Below, piece after piece: positions 28,685 through 37,733 of a stretch of DNA of 64,000 nt. The notes beneath the pieces were generated by a model, which was not told where the DNA came from, did not search any database, and was given only the letters and a program-made list of their open reading frames with translations. This stretch comes from Myxococcales bacterium (GTDB lineage Bacteria > Myxococcota_A > UBA9160 > UBA4427), in assembly GCA_012959805.1 (NCBI GenBank), contig DUCN01000078.1, forward strand, positions 22,199-86,198, read 5' to 3'. A program made the position numbers and the translations under genes. Position 1 is the stretch's first letter, and each line of letters opens with the position of its first letter.

Positions 28685-29325
28685 AGTCTTTCTCGATATC
28701 GGGCCCTCGCGGAACGACGCGTGTGGCCGTAATTATCCTATTTTCGTTCGTTGCGTTGGGACTTGTCCCGGGCTGCACCCAGCAGGCGCTGCGTGGCGGG
28801 GTGGGGACAGATAACCCTAATCTCGACCGACCTGCACTGAGCGTGCGACTCGACCGCGAGGATATTAACTATCTCGTTGCGGATTATCTGAAAGTCCTCG
28901 AAACATCGCGATTCTGGCAGGCGACCGTGAAGGGCCTGGGGGATCGTCCGTTGGTCGCAATTTGGCCGATCCAGAACGCGACCTCTCAACACATCGAAGA
29001 CCAGCTGCTGACGCTGAACTCCTCGATCGAAACCTCACTCGTCAATGCGGGCGACGTCCGCGTGGTGGATCGAGCACGCCAGGCTGCGTTAGTTCGCGAG
29101 ATCGGAGTCCAACAGGGAGCGACCTACGACCCCGCGACCGCACAGCGGATGGGGCGGCAGCTCGGTGTGAAGTATTTCTTCACGGGCAAGATCACGTCGA
29201 TCGACGAGACCTTCAACAAGCAAAAGCGCGTTCAATACAGTCTGTTCCTTCAGGTCGTCGAAGTGGAGACCGGATTGATCGAGTTCCAGAATGAAGTGAC
29301 GCGCTCAAAAGCGATCAAGGGCTGA
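28681..29325 (+). CDS. lpoB: LpoB-like penicillin-binding-protein activator lipoprotein
   Basis: 214 residues with lipobox LGLVPGC. Mature-domain landmarks are RPLVAIWPIQNATSQHIED, VRVVDRARQAALVREIG and GVKYFFTGKITSIDE, the LpoB/CsgG-like alpha-beta fold. LpoB-type lipoproteins activate PBP1b-like peptidoglycan synthases from the outer membrane. It lies between a small secreted protein and a TPR-rich lipoprotein, with overlaps or a 10 bp gap, so the three are co-expressed. The assignment is by fold pattern; the partner PBP is not in this window. Confidence 0.78.
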   Translation: MKSFSISGPRGTTRVAVIILFSFVALGLVPGCTQQALRGGVGTDNPNLDRPALSVRLDREDINYLVADYLKVLETSRFWQATVKGLGDRPLVAIWPIQNATSQHIEDQLLTLNSSIETSLVNAGDVRVVDRARQAALVREIGVQQGATYDPATAQRMGRQLGVKYFFTGKITSIDETFNKQKRVQYSLFLQVVEVETGLIEFQNEVTRSKAIKG

Positions 29326-29335
29326 GAGACCTCGA

Positions 29336-30754
29336 GTGTTGGTCGCGCGCGCCCTTCGAGCGTCGTCGTGCGGGACGCGTGTGCGGTTTGCGAGTGAGCG
29401 CCTGCTCATCGATCGCCGGCGTCTCGCGCTAGTAGCCTTATGTTTCGCGGCACTGTGGTTGTTCTCGGGTTGCGCCACCTATTCAGAGCGGCTTAGCGAA
29501 GCGCGTCGGGCCGCCGACCAGGGCGACTACAGCGAGGCGATTGACCAAGTTAACCGGGTCATGGGGGTCGCTACCGTCGAGGACTCCCCAAGCCAGTGGT
29601 CCGGCAACCAAAGTCTTGCCGCGCTCGAGCGGGGCGTGCTGCTCCAAGCCACCGGCGACTACGCGCTCTCGGCCCGCGATCTCTCGGACGCAGACAATAA
29701 TCTTGAGATTATCGATCTCTCCACCGACGCAATCGGGCAGATCGGCGAGTACATCTACAGCGGTTCAGCCTCACAGTACAAAGCTTCGCCCATCGAGCGG
29801 CTCTCCATGAATGCCCTCAATATGCTCAACTTTCTCGCCAGCGGAGATCTGACCGGTGCTGCCGTCGAGGCACGACGATTCACCAACGCGCGGGATACGC
29901 TCGCCTCGGTCGGAATCGAGGCGGCGAGCTATTACGGTGCCTACCTAACAGGGTTTATTTTCGAGTGGCTTGGTGAGGGGAATCGCGCGCTTCGCTACTA
30001 CGAGGAGGCGCTCGCGGCAGGTGGACTGACTGGTCTGGCTGAGCCGATCGCGCGGCTAGCGAGCCTTAACCCCTATAGGGGGCCGCGTATCCAGTCGCTG
30101 CTGGCGGCTTCCGGTCTGGCCGAGGGCGTGAAGAGTGGGCGGACGTCTGAGATCCTGACAGTCGTGGCCTTGGGTCGCGTACCTTACAAGGTTCCCGAGC
30201 GGATACCGCTGGGCGCGGCTGTTGGAATTGCGGGGGCCTATATCTCGGGGAATCCGAAGATTCTCGAGCGTTCGGTTTTGAAGGTGCTCGTGTATCCCGA
30301 ACTAACAGCATCACAGTCTCGCGCAAGAAACGCTTCGGTTTATGTCGATGGCGCGGCCGTGCCTCTCGAACTTGTGAGTTCACTCGGCAGAGAGATACGC
30401 AGCGAGTACGAATTGATAAAGCCAAGGATCATCGGCTCGGCCGTGTCGCGCATGATCACTCGGGCGGTGGCCGCCGAGGGGATCCGGGCGGCTGGGAATC
30501 AGGCAGGTGACGGAGGCGCGATCATCGGCCTGCTCGGCGCCCTGTTCGCCGAAGCCTCACTCGTAGCGCTCGACAAACCGGATACTCGAAGCTGGACCTT
30601 CTTACCGGATCGAATTTCGATCTCGCGCTCGCCGGTTCAGCCCGGGGCTCACGAGGTCGAAGTACGCGTCAAAGGCATCGATGACGTGCGCCGTGTTCCC
30701 GTGAACGTCCCGGCGAACGGTTTTGTAGTTGTGGTTGTTACGCTGCCGCAATGA
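29336..30754 (+). CDS. TPR-containing lipoprotein (COG3014-like)
   Basis: 472 residues starting at a GTG ten bases after the lpoB-like stop. Lipobox LWLFSGC is followed by helical TPR-like repeats (SERLSEARRAADQGDYSEAI; GIEAASYYGAYLTGFIFEWLGEGNRALRYYEEAL written as two helices). The C-terminal beta-type domain ends HEVEVRVKGIDDVRRVPV. COG3014-type proteins often neighbour LpoB homologues, supporting a joint envelope role. Function unproven. Confidence 0.72.
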   Translation: MLVARALRASSCGTRVRFASERLLIDRRRLALVALCFAALWLFSGCATYSERLSEARRAADQGDYSEAIDQVNRVMGVATVEDSPSQWSGNQSLAALERGVLLQATGDYALSARDLSDADNNLEIIDLSTDAIGQIGEYIYSGSASQYKASPIERLSMNALNMLNFLASGDLTGAAVEARRFTNARDTLASVGIEAASYYGAYLTGFIFEWLGEGNRALRYYEEALAAGGLTGLAEPIARLASLNPYRGPRIQSLLAASGLAEGVKSGRTSEILTVVALGRVPYKVPERIPLGAAVGIAGAYISGNPKILERSVLKVLVYPELTASQSRARNASVYVDGAAVPLELVSSLGREIRSEYELIKPRIIGSAVSRMITRAVAAEGIRAAGNQAGDGGAIIGLLGALFAEASLVALDKPDTRSWTFLPDRISISRSPVQPGAHEVEVRVKGIDDVRRVPVNVPANGFVVVVVTLPQ

Positions 30755-31620
30755 GCGCTGAACAAGCCCTCGCTTGGTAGTCACCAGCCGGTTTCGGATG
30801 CGATGGGGAGTCGAATAACGCTCTACGCAAGCCGATCGGGCTCTACGATTGAATGGACCGCTTCGATCGGGGCGCTCGACTCGAACACGATGCTCTTTAC
30901 AAGCGATCGTCAAGCCATTCTAGGAAAGTGAGTGACGCATTGGCTGCACCCACTTGGATCGCTGTGCCCCTAGTTCGCGTGTTAGACCCGTAAATGGTCC
31001 GACGGTGTGACCCCGAGGAATCTGCCAAGCAAGCGTCAGCGCCGCCGCTTCCAAATCCAGAACCCCATCTCCCAAAAGATCACTCGTTCGCGCCCCATCT
31101 ACGAAGCTTGTTGCGGTCTCGAACTTAAGATTGAGCAGCTTGTTCTACCTATCCACCCATCTGATCGTCCACCGCGATGGGCGCAACAGGAACGTCCTCG
31201 TCTCGCGAGGCGAGGGTCGCCGGCAGGTGTTTGCCATCCGACAACGGTATTTCCTTCAGCCCGATCTGGCCGTTCTACAACTGGTTCGTTCCGAACTAGA
31301 ACGTCTTCCGCGTCGCGGCGCTGCTATCGAATTCTGTGGGGCGCCTGCGCGAGATTCGGCGGGAGAATCTCGTATTGCTCCGCGTGGTGCAGGAGATGCG
31401 GGACGACGGCACTATTTAGACTTAAGACTCGGTCCGTCGCTCGATAGACACAGCGTCGTACAGTTCGGTCTCAAGACGGGCGAAATCGAGAATCCCTGGT
31501 TTCGGATCCGGAACGTGGTCGAGAGGGGGTGGGGGTTCGCACGAGAGGATAGCCGTTGCCCCGGTGCCTCGCATTGTAAAAGCCGCTGAGCCTGTTCGTC
31601 ACTAGCACTCCCGCTCCCCC
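30755..31620. other. 866 bp without a recognisable gene
   Basis: Between convergent genes. Two plus-strand open frames overlap here (31007-31447 and 31131-31589), but neither has a family motif, a convincing ribosome-binding site or good coding character. Short stretches such as LREIRRENLVLLRVVQEM in a third frame hint at a decayed gene. I leave it as decayed or non-coding DNA. Confidence 0.5.
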
Positions 31621-33582
31621 TTAAAGCAGATCCTGTAATGAATCCATCACGTCGTTCTGAACTTCTTTGACGTGGAGGTTGCCCATGTGCCCGCCTCCCG
31701 GATAGAAAATGGCGCGCTGCTCTCCGAGCAAGTTCGTCAGCCAGGTCACGTCTTCGGAGGTGATGAGAAAATCGTTCTGGTTGGCGAAGACCCGAATCTT
31801 GTTGGCGTTGGCCCGAAGCAGCGGAGCAATGTCGTGTAGGTCGGCGCGAGCGAATAGATCTTCCACCGACCGGATCTCGGGATCGTTCTCGCTGAAATAG
31901 GGCAACGCGAATGCATAGAGGTACTCGATGAACGAGAACTCGAGAATCTCGCGGGATGCGCCCGAGCGCCGGAACTGGCTGCGCGGCGTCTTCAGCACGC
32001 CCATGTCGTTTCGCATCTGACTAACCCAGATCATGTCGTGCAGGGTCATGCGGAAGGCAAGACCGATCAGGAACTCGGATTCGAGCTGACTCAACGGAAT
32101 CGGAGTCCCGGGATGGAGATCCTGTTCGCCCGAGGACTGGAGCACCTTTTGCAGAATCCCGACGACGCGCTCATCGCGCTCTTCCTCAGGAAACACGAGC
32201 GGCGCATTGTAGAAGGCGTCGAGTTGCTCCATGCCGTGGCGCAGACGCACCGGCGGATACAGCGCTACGTAACGATCGAACTGGACGAGATTCGCCGCAG
32301 GCTGATCTTCGGCTGCCGCAATGAAGAGGGTGTGAAAGGCGCCCATCGAGATGCCCATCAGCGCGCGTGCCGTGATCTTGTCCGGATGACGTCGCGAGAG
32401 GTCTCGGTCGACGGCGTCGAGGGCGACGTGCACGTCCCGCGCGTCGGCGGGTGGAAAGCCTGGGATATCGTTGGTGGCGGCCTGTAGCATGAACTCGAAG
32501 TTGAGTGCGCTGCTGATCACCGCCACCGAGAAGCCGCGCAGGTACGCCAGCTCGGCCAACGCGATCATGCTGGCACTGTCGCGGTGGCCGCCGAGCCCGG
32601 GCAGCAGATAGAGCATCGGCGCCGGCTTCCGCTGCATCCAGACCTGGTACGGGAGCTTGCGGCCGGTGCTCGGAATCTCGACCCGGCGGGTGCGCGCGCG
32701 CCGGGGAAACCAGTCATCGAAGTGTTCGAAGTAGATCGTCTCGAGGGTCTCACTGGCCGAGCTAGGTTCGAGGGACGACTCGTGATCGATGATTGCAGCG
32801 CGGCGGTTGAGCACCCAGATGTAGCGGATGGCGTGATACGCATCGTAGTTTGTGTTCATCAGACGCTTGGCATTTTCGACTTGGTCAGCGCTGGTAATGA
32901 AGCTCTTGACCGGACCGGCGAGAAAGAAGTAGGTGGTGGGATCGAGCGGCAGGTCGCCGATAGTCCCCAGCCCGTCGCGCACGGTGCTCGGACCCCAGAA
33001 CGGCAGGGTGAGGAATGTGCTGTTGCGCCAACCCCATCGGGCGAAGGTTTGACCCATGTCCTCCTCGAAGGGTTGGAGCCCCCACCAGCTTTTGGCCGGA
33101 TCGAAAAGCCCCGCGAGACCCAGTGTCGTATTGGTCAAGAAACGCGCCGTCTCGACTCCTGCCGGTCGAAGCTTGCCCTGGAGAAGGTTGTTCACGAGGC
33201 GCACCGGGTATCCGAGGTTCCGGGCGGCCCGCACCAGACTGGCCCGAAACGAATCGGGAGTCATGGCGCGCCAGGTCGTCGCCAGCGGGTCCAGTACATA
33301 CGAAAGCAAGAAGCGATTGCCGGCGTCCATGCTTCGGTTGAAGGGCTCCAACGGATCGGTAACGTCCGGAAACTCGAGTTCCTCTTGCTGGAAGTACTCG
33401 GATCCCGGGCCCTCGTATTGCGACCAGTCGTGAGTCTGGGTCGGGTGCGCACAGCCCAGCATGAAAGAAAGAGCCAGCACTGAGAAGATCACAGCGCGCT
33501 GCGCCGCCGTGAATGGATGGCCTGGAGCGTCATGGAGAGACGAAATTTCACAGGGGTCTACAGCGCTACTGGATTGAGTCAA
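31621..33582 (-). CDS. mlaA: MlaA (VacJ) lipoprotein fused to an alpha/beta hydrolase
   Basis: 653 residues. The signal is followed by lipobox SFMLGC. The MlaA domain spans ~70-260 (DPLEPFNRSMDAGNRF, LVNNLLQGKLRPAG, RFLTNTTLGLAGLFDPA, FEEDMGQTFARWG, LPFWGPSTVRDGLG). From ~310 a serine-hydrolase fold follows: LYLLPGLGGHRDSASM, nucleophile elbow GISMGAFHTL, and the C-terminal KIRVFANQNDFLITSEDV and FYPGGGHMGNLH supplying Asp and His. MlaA removes phospholipid from the outer leaflet; an attached hydrolase could process lipid. The fusion is continuous with no stop. No mlaBCDEF genes are nearby. Confidence 0.87.
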   Translation of the reverse strand: MTQSSSAVDPCEISSLHDAPGHPFTAAQRAVIFSVLALSFMLGCAHPTQTHDWSQYEGPGSEYFQQEELEFPDVTDPLEPFNRSMDAGNRFLLSYVLDPLATTWRAMTPDSFRASLVRAARNLGYPVRLVNNLLQGKLRPAGVETARFLTNTTLGLAGLFDPAKSWWGLQPFEEDMGQTFARWGWRNSTFLTLPFWGPSTVRDGLGTIGDLPLDPTTYFFLAGPVKSFITSADQVENAKRLMNTNYDAYHAIRYIWVLNRRAAIIDHESSLEPSSASETLETIYFEHFDDWFPRRARTRRVEIPSTGRKLPYQVWMQRKPAPMLYLLPGLGGHRDSASMIALAELAYLRGFSVAVISSALNFEFMLQAATNDIPGFPPADARDVHVALDAVDRDLSRRHPDKITARALMGISMGAFHTLFIAAAEDQPAANLVQFDRYVALYPPVRLRHGMEQLDAFYNAPLVFPEEERDERVVGILQKVLQSSGEQDLHPGTPIPLSQLESEFLIGLAFRMTLHDMIWVSQMRNDMGVLKTPRSQFRRSGASREILEFSFIEYLYAFALPYFSENDPEIRSVEDLFARADLHDIAPLLRANANKIRVFANQNDFLITSEDVTWLTNLLGEQRAIFYPGGGHMGNLHVKEVQNDVMDSLQDLL

Positions 33583-33792
33583 TTGCTCGTTTCACACGCC
33601 CGACTGTCGGTGGACTCCGACCGCCTGCAAGAAATTCAGGTAGAATCTGATCGACGCGCGGGACCGGATCGAAATCACGCTTCGCAAGAGGCTACGACGG
33701 CAGAACATTTCGGACAAGAATTATCTACCGCCTGAGCGCAGAAACACTGCCGTTATCATCTCGATACGATTTCAATAAACACGGTGAGGTCC

Positions 33793-34782
33793 ATGGCCAT
33801 TAAAGTATCAACCCCCACGAATTTCCTCGACCCCCATACCGCGAAAAACGCCGCAGTACTCGTGGCGGTTGTCGGCCTCCTCGCATTTGGGTTCGCGTCA
33901 ATCCCTGCAACCGGCGAGACCGGCGCTACTGCAGGCGACGACGGCAAGGTTCTCTCCCTCCTCACCTACAACATTCATGGGATTTCCGGCCTGATTGCGA
34001 AAGACGATCCGCGCGACCGTATGCCAACCATCGGCTGGCTCACCCATACCTACGATGTCGTTCTGGTCCAAGAGGATTTCGAGTACCACGGAGAGCTCGC
34101 ACAGCAGTTCGCCAATACTGCCAACCGATACCGCGGCAATGGCATCGGGAGTCGCCCGGATCTCATCTTGGCAAAGATCGTGTCGTTCCCGTTCCTGGTT
34201 TTCATTCCCAGGTTCTCTCCCCCCTACGGCGCGGGGCTCTCGATCTTCGTCGACAAGGAACACAGCGTGCCGGAGAGTTCGATCAGCGAGGCCTACTCCG
34301 ACTGCCATGGCTGGATCAAATACGCCGCGGACTGCTGGAGCGCGAAGGGGTATCAACGAGTGACGGTCCACACCGGCGACGGCACCGAAGTGGACGTCTA
34401 CAACACGCATCTCGAAGCTGGCGCGAGCACCGGTGACTTCGCCGCGCGCCGCTTACAGCTCGGGCAGCTCGCCGACGCCATCGAGCGGTTGTCGGACGGA
34501 CGGGCGGTTATTGTCGCCGGGGATTTCAACATTGCGATGATTCGCCCAGCGGATCGCACAATGATACTCGAGTTTCGTGATCGGCTCGGGCTGCGCGATT
34601 CAGGCGCTGCTCCCGAGCTACCGATCTGGCGCGAGCGCGATGTGATCTTGTTCCGGGAAGGCGGAGGCACCGTGATCGAGGTCGAGACGGCAGGCGAGGC
34701 GCTGGAATTCACCGGGCGCGGGACCGCCCTCTCCGACCACGCGGCTCTCTACGCCCGCTTTCGCTTGAGGACTTCGCACTGA
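33793..34782 (+). CDS. Secreted endonuclease/exonuclease/phosphatase-family hydrolase
   Basis: 329 residues with an N-terminal hydrophobic signal (NAAVLVAVVGLLAFGFAS). EEP-fold metal and catalytic motifs are TYNIHGISGL, VLVQEDFEYHG, DVYNTHLEAGAS, IVAGDFNIAM and the terminal LSDHAALYARFR. Being exported, it may be a phosphodiesterase or sphingomyelinase-like enzyme rather than a DNA-repair nuclease. Start ATG 33793 has GAGG upstream; a GTG at 33784 is also in frame. Its stop overlaps the next gene start. Confidence 0.85.
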   Translation: MAIKVSTPTNFLDPHTAKNAAVLVAVVGLLAFGFASIPATGETGATAGDDGKVLSLLTYNIHGISGLIAKDDPRDRMPTIGWLTHTYDVVLVQEDFEYHGELAQQFANTANRYRGNGIGSRPDLILAKIVSFPFLVFIPRFSPPYGAGLSIFVDKEHSVPESSISEAYSDCHGWIKYAADCWSAKGYQRVTVHTGDGTEVDVYNTHLEAGASTGDFAARRLQLGQLADAIERLSDGRAVIVAGDFNIAMIRPADRTMILEFRDRLGLRDSGAAPELPIWRERDVILFREGGGTVIEVETAGEALEFTGRGTALSDHAALYARFRLRTSH

Positions 34783-35153
34783 TGGTGATTGGAAAGAAAA
34801 TCTGGTGGGTCATGTCGATCATGGGTGCCAGCGCGATGCTGACGGGATGCGGCAGCTCTGGTACATCCATGGGCGTCGCGTTCAAGGCGCGGACGCAGTT
34901 CGAAGCGGAGTGGGCCCATTTTCTCGAGTTCGAACCGAACAAGGCGCTTGCAATCGCCGGAGACATCGGTGGCCGCTTTGTGCTCGGCTACTCCTTCGGT
35001 TATCTGACCGAAGACTCGGCAATTGAAGCCGCGATGGAGGCCTGCGAGTTGCGCCGCGCGGATCGTCGAATCGACGACGACTGCCTTTTGTACGCCGTCG
35101 ACGATCGCCTGATCGCGCCCGCTCACGCAGACCCAGATCTAGACCCGAATTGA
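34782..35153 (+). CDS. Small lipoprotein, unknown function
   Basis: 123 residues with lipoprotein signal (WWVMSIMGASAMLTGC). The mature part contains a glycine-rich turn (AGDIGGRFVLGYSFGY) followed by an Ala/Glu helix and two cysteines (MEACELRR, DDDCLLYAVDD), a layout resembling small DUF4189-type proteins. The start overlaps the stop of the EEP hydrolase by one base, so it is co-translated; it may be a partner lipoprotein of that enzyme. Confidence 0.7.
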   Translation: MVIGKKIWWVMSIMGASAMLTGCGSSGTSMGVAFKARTQFEAEWAHFLEFEPNKALAIAGDIGGRFVLGYSFGYLTEDSAIEAAMEACELRRADRRIDDDCLLYAVDDRLIAPAHADPDLDPN

Positions 35154-35664
35154 GCTTCCCGTGAAGGATAAAGCAGCCGTTCTGCTGTAAAAGCATTGAA
35201 GCGGCTTTTTCCTATTCGCTCTCCATGACGAGATGGGCACGTCCTATCTCGCACTCGTCGCCGACCAACGCCGTGACCAGCCTTAACAACGACGCTTCAT
35301 TCGGGAAAATTCGGCTACTGCTGCAGGCTCGTGAGTGCGCGGGATTAAACTGGTAGCGGTGAGTGGACTTGAACCGCACACCATCGGGCGCAAGTCATTG
35401 AACTAACACAGTAAAGGTATCTAGAAAGGCGCACACCCGGGGCCACAGAGAGCCCATCGAAGAGGTTTCACGTCCTATGCCTGAGCAGCGGGTGTGATGA
35501 GACCGGTTAGGCTCGATTCCGTAGCCACCTGATTAATCCATTTCCCCGTGTCTACACAGGGAACGACTTCAGCAGGCCCCGTGGAAGCCTTTGCACGACG
35601 CCTGGTAACACGCACGAAACAGGCGATAGTCAGCATTGCTGGCAAAGCCAGGAAAGGGGGACGC
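35154..35664. other. Intergenic stretch holding the inner att-like copy
   Basis: 511 bp without a recognisable gene. It contains the 25 bp tRNA-end repeat (35351-35375). There is also a weak hairpin with a T-run near 35170-35212 (AGCGGCTTTTTCC) that could terminate the lipoprotein transcript. Confidence 0.5.
35351..35375. repeat. Inner att-like copy of the tRNA 3' end (25 bp exact)
   Basis: TGGTAGCGGTGAGTGGACTT plus GAACC is identical to 37984-38008, that is CCA, acceptor 3' strand and T-arm of the CAT tRNA, in the same orientation. This is the usual scar at the distal end of an element integrated by a tyrosine recombinase at a tRNA 3' end. The segment between (35376-37983) contains a phage-type gene remnant. 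Confidence 0.8.
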
Positions 35665-36011
35665 ATGGCGTTCACGAAGGGCAACACCTACGGCGTGGTA
35701 ACACGCTTCCAGCCTGGGCGGTCAGGCAATCCAGACGGGCGACCGCATGGCTTCGCGGCGACTGCGCGCAAGCAGCTCGAAGAGCTGCCACCGAAGGAGG
35801 CCAGACGCGAGGCGAGCAGCTCATACGAAAGCTGATTGACATGGCCGCGGGCGGGAACGTCCAGGCAATCCGGCTTGTCCTGGACCGCGAATGGCCCGCA
35901 CAGAACCGGCACGAGATCGCGGGAGGCGGGGGCGAAGCGATCAACCTGCGCTGGGAAAACGAGATACAGCAGGCTTCGGAGCAACTGCGCGAGATTCTCG
36001 GCGGACGGTGA
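35665..36011 (+). pseudogene. DUF5681 phage-packaging-type protein, frameshifted
   Basis: Good RBS (AAAGGGGG) before MAFTKGNTYG; then FQPGRSGNPDGRPHGFAATA is the DUF5681 signature found in phage terminase-associated proteins. The frame stops at ~35835. The next frame continues the expected helix (GEQLIRKLIDMAAGGNVQAI, LVLDREWPAQNR) to a stop at 36011. A single frameshift near 35800-35820 joins them. It supports a prophage or integrative-element origin for this segment. Confidence 0.7.
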
Positions 36012-36069
36012 GAACGTCGATCCCGCAGCGGATAGATTGGGTACGGCGTTAGTCGGTGCTAGCAGCCAG

Positions 36070-36215
36070 TCACGAGCGCAGCGATCTGCGTCCCTTCCAC
36101 GAAAGGCCGGTTAGGCCGAGGCCGAGGAGGAGCGCGGTGGAGGGTTCGGGGATCACCTGAATCACGCCTGCCGTTTGGAGGCTCGAAGTGTCCCACTCGA
36201 GCCCGGTGCTGAGGA
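36070..36215 (-). pseudogene. C-terminal remnant of a PEP-CTERM protein
   Basis: The reading ends TSSLQTAGVIQVIPEPS, then a Leu/Gly hydrophobic helix and GRRS before the stop: the classic PEP-CTERM exosortase-sorting tail. Everything upstream is replaced by the dispersed repeat that begins at 36216. Only the anchor survives. Confidence 0.75.
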
Positions 36216-36315
36216 GAATAGGAAAAACAAGCTGCGTTTTCTGCACCACCGATAGTAGGTGTTCTGACAAGTAGCCCTCAGGCGAGATACATCAGCCCCG
36301 TCCCGGGCCGGAAAG
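36216..36315. repeat. Diverged ~90 bp dispersed repeat, copy 2
   Basis: GAATAGGAAAAACAAGCTGC, then CACCACCGATAGTAGG and a GC-rich tail ending CCGGAAAG, aligned in the same order as 20166-20255. As there, it abuts the 5' side of a truncated minus-strand gene. Confidence 0.65.
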
Positions 36316-36732
36316 TACCGATAAGTTAGTCACGTATCGATCCAGACATACTCCCCCCGTTTTGTTCCAACGCAGCGCAACAACACCGTGCACGGCCTCA
36401 GATAGCCTTCATGTTGCGGGCGCACTATAGGTTGTCGCGCCTTGGCGCCGGTTTCCCTGGACCCTGCAACGGGGGCAGAACGGGTGCGCACGCCACTTCG
36501 GGCCGGTGTTCGATTCCCCTCGTGCAAGTAGAGCCGCCGGAGGGAGCCCTGCGGCGAAACGCTCGACTGAGGAGGCCTTGCGATGCGAACGATGCAAACA
36601 AGAATGCTGTGCGAGATCCGGCTGGGTCGATGGATGGCCCAAAAATCGAAGCAGAGGCGGAATACGAGACATTGTGCACCACAAGGTACGCATCGAACCT
36701 CGGCCTCTGGGAGATATCGGTACACAGATTCG
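36316..36732. other. 417 bp upstream of the PEP-CTERM-like gene, no clear gene
   Basis: Several overlapping open frames in both directions, none with a family signature. A GTGTTCGATTCCCCT block near 36507 resembles a tRNA T-loop, but no matching stems are present. Probably leader or decayed sequence for the gene at 36733. Confidence 0.4.
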
Positions 36733-37437
36733 ATGGAGCTGCCTGCGAGGCTCTCCTGTTCGATGCGGTGGGCTGTCGCCGGTGCGCTTGCTGTGCTCGG
36801 CGTCGCAAGCTCAGCCGCCGGCCAGGTCGCGAACTTCATCGACATCAACGACGCGGTCCCTGATAAATGCTACAGCGCACTGGACTCGGTGCCGAACGTC
36901 GCCAATCCGAACCAGCTGCAGATTGGCGTCCAGAACGGAAGCTGCAACGCGGCGTCGGGCACGGTCGCACCCCGCCAAGTCATGGATACCATCAGCTTTT
37001 TCATTGAGGCGCCACCGGGATGGATGATCTCGACGGTCCACTTTAGTCAGGAGGGGAGTACGAGCTCTTCGGGAACCGGTCAGACCTTCGCAGGTGTGAC
37101 CTGGGTCGTCGACGACATCCCCGAGAGCATTCCCATGACGACTTCGGGCTGGTCGGCGACCGTCAATCTCTCCGGGGAGGACCTCGATCTCGTCCCGATC
37201 TCGATCACGACGTTCCTGGGAGCCGCCAGTTCCGGAACGCGTGGGAGCGCGCAGGCTACGGCGACGAACCCTGTCGTCACGGTGACACTCGAGTCGACCG
37301 TAGTAGTTGTGCCCGAGGCGGCCTCGAGCCTCAGCGCCGGGATCGCGCTGCTGACCGTTCTCAGCATCTTTGCGAGCAGGAGGATAGGTGTTATCAGCCG
37401 CCTCTTCGGGAGCACGTCCGATAACGCCGTAGTATGA
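36733..37437 (+). CDS. Secreted protein with VPEA-type C-terminal sorting signal
   Basis: About 234 residues: signal peptide (AVAGALAVLGVASSAAG), a Ser/Thr/Gly-rich mature part with two Cys near the start (DKCYSALD, GSCNAASG), and a C-terminal tail VVPEAASSLSAGIALL, hydrophobic helix, then RR. This layout matches PEP-CTERM variants with VPEA. The frame is open to 36583; the ATG at 36733 just before the signal peptide is preferred, with 36763 possible. No function recognised; it is predicted to be surface-attached. Confidence 0.68.
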   Translation: MELPARLSCSMRWAVAGALAVLGVASSAAGQVANFIDINDAVPDKCYSALDSVPNVANPNQLQIGVQNGSCNAASGTVAPRQVMDTISFFIEAPPGWMISTVHFSQEGSTSSSGTGQTFAGVTWVVDDIPESIPMTTSGWSATVNLSGEDLDLVPISITTFLGAASSGTRGSAQATATNPVVTVTLESTVVVVPEAASSLSAGIALLTVLSIFASRRIGVISRLFGSTSDNAVV

Positions 37438-37733
37438 CAACTCCCTGGAATACGCCTTCCGAGACATGCTCTAAGCGAGGCATGCGGCCCCGCCGCGCGG
37501 CTCCCTCGGGAACTTTGAGCTTGCCCCGGTTTCGTAGGTCTACGATGTAGTTGATCAAGGGGTAACTCTTCCTGTCCAACCTGTGCCGGCCTTAAGGGTG
37601 GTGTCGACTCTTCTTCTGTATATCAGGGTTTATTCAATCCACCGCCCCGAGGCACCCCTACAACATCAGGCGGCACCTCCAGGTTTCACATGAGGCGGCC
37701 CTCAGCCCCCTTCATTTGGACAACCCCTTGCAC

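Noticed and set aside
31131..31589. 152-codon plus-strand open frame in the 866 bp gap
   Set aside because: No ribosome-binding site and no recognisable domain; overlapping frames look equally random, so it was left as decayed or non-coding DNA.
32584..33483. 299-codon plus-strand frame opposite the MlaA fusion
   Set aside because: Shadow of a conserved coding region, Arg/Glu/Gly-rich and without motifs.
35168..35212. Rho-independent terminator candidate after the small lipoprotein gene
   Set aside because: The stem is short and interrupted; the T-run is present, but the pairing is not good enough to list as a feature.
36470..36545. tRNA-like T-loop (GTGTTCGATTCCCCT)
   Set aside because: No complementary T-stem, acceptor or anticodon arm could be assembled around it.
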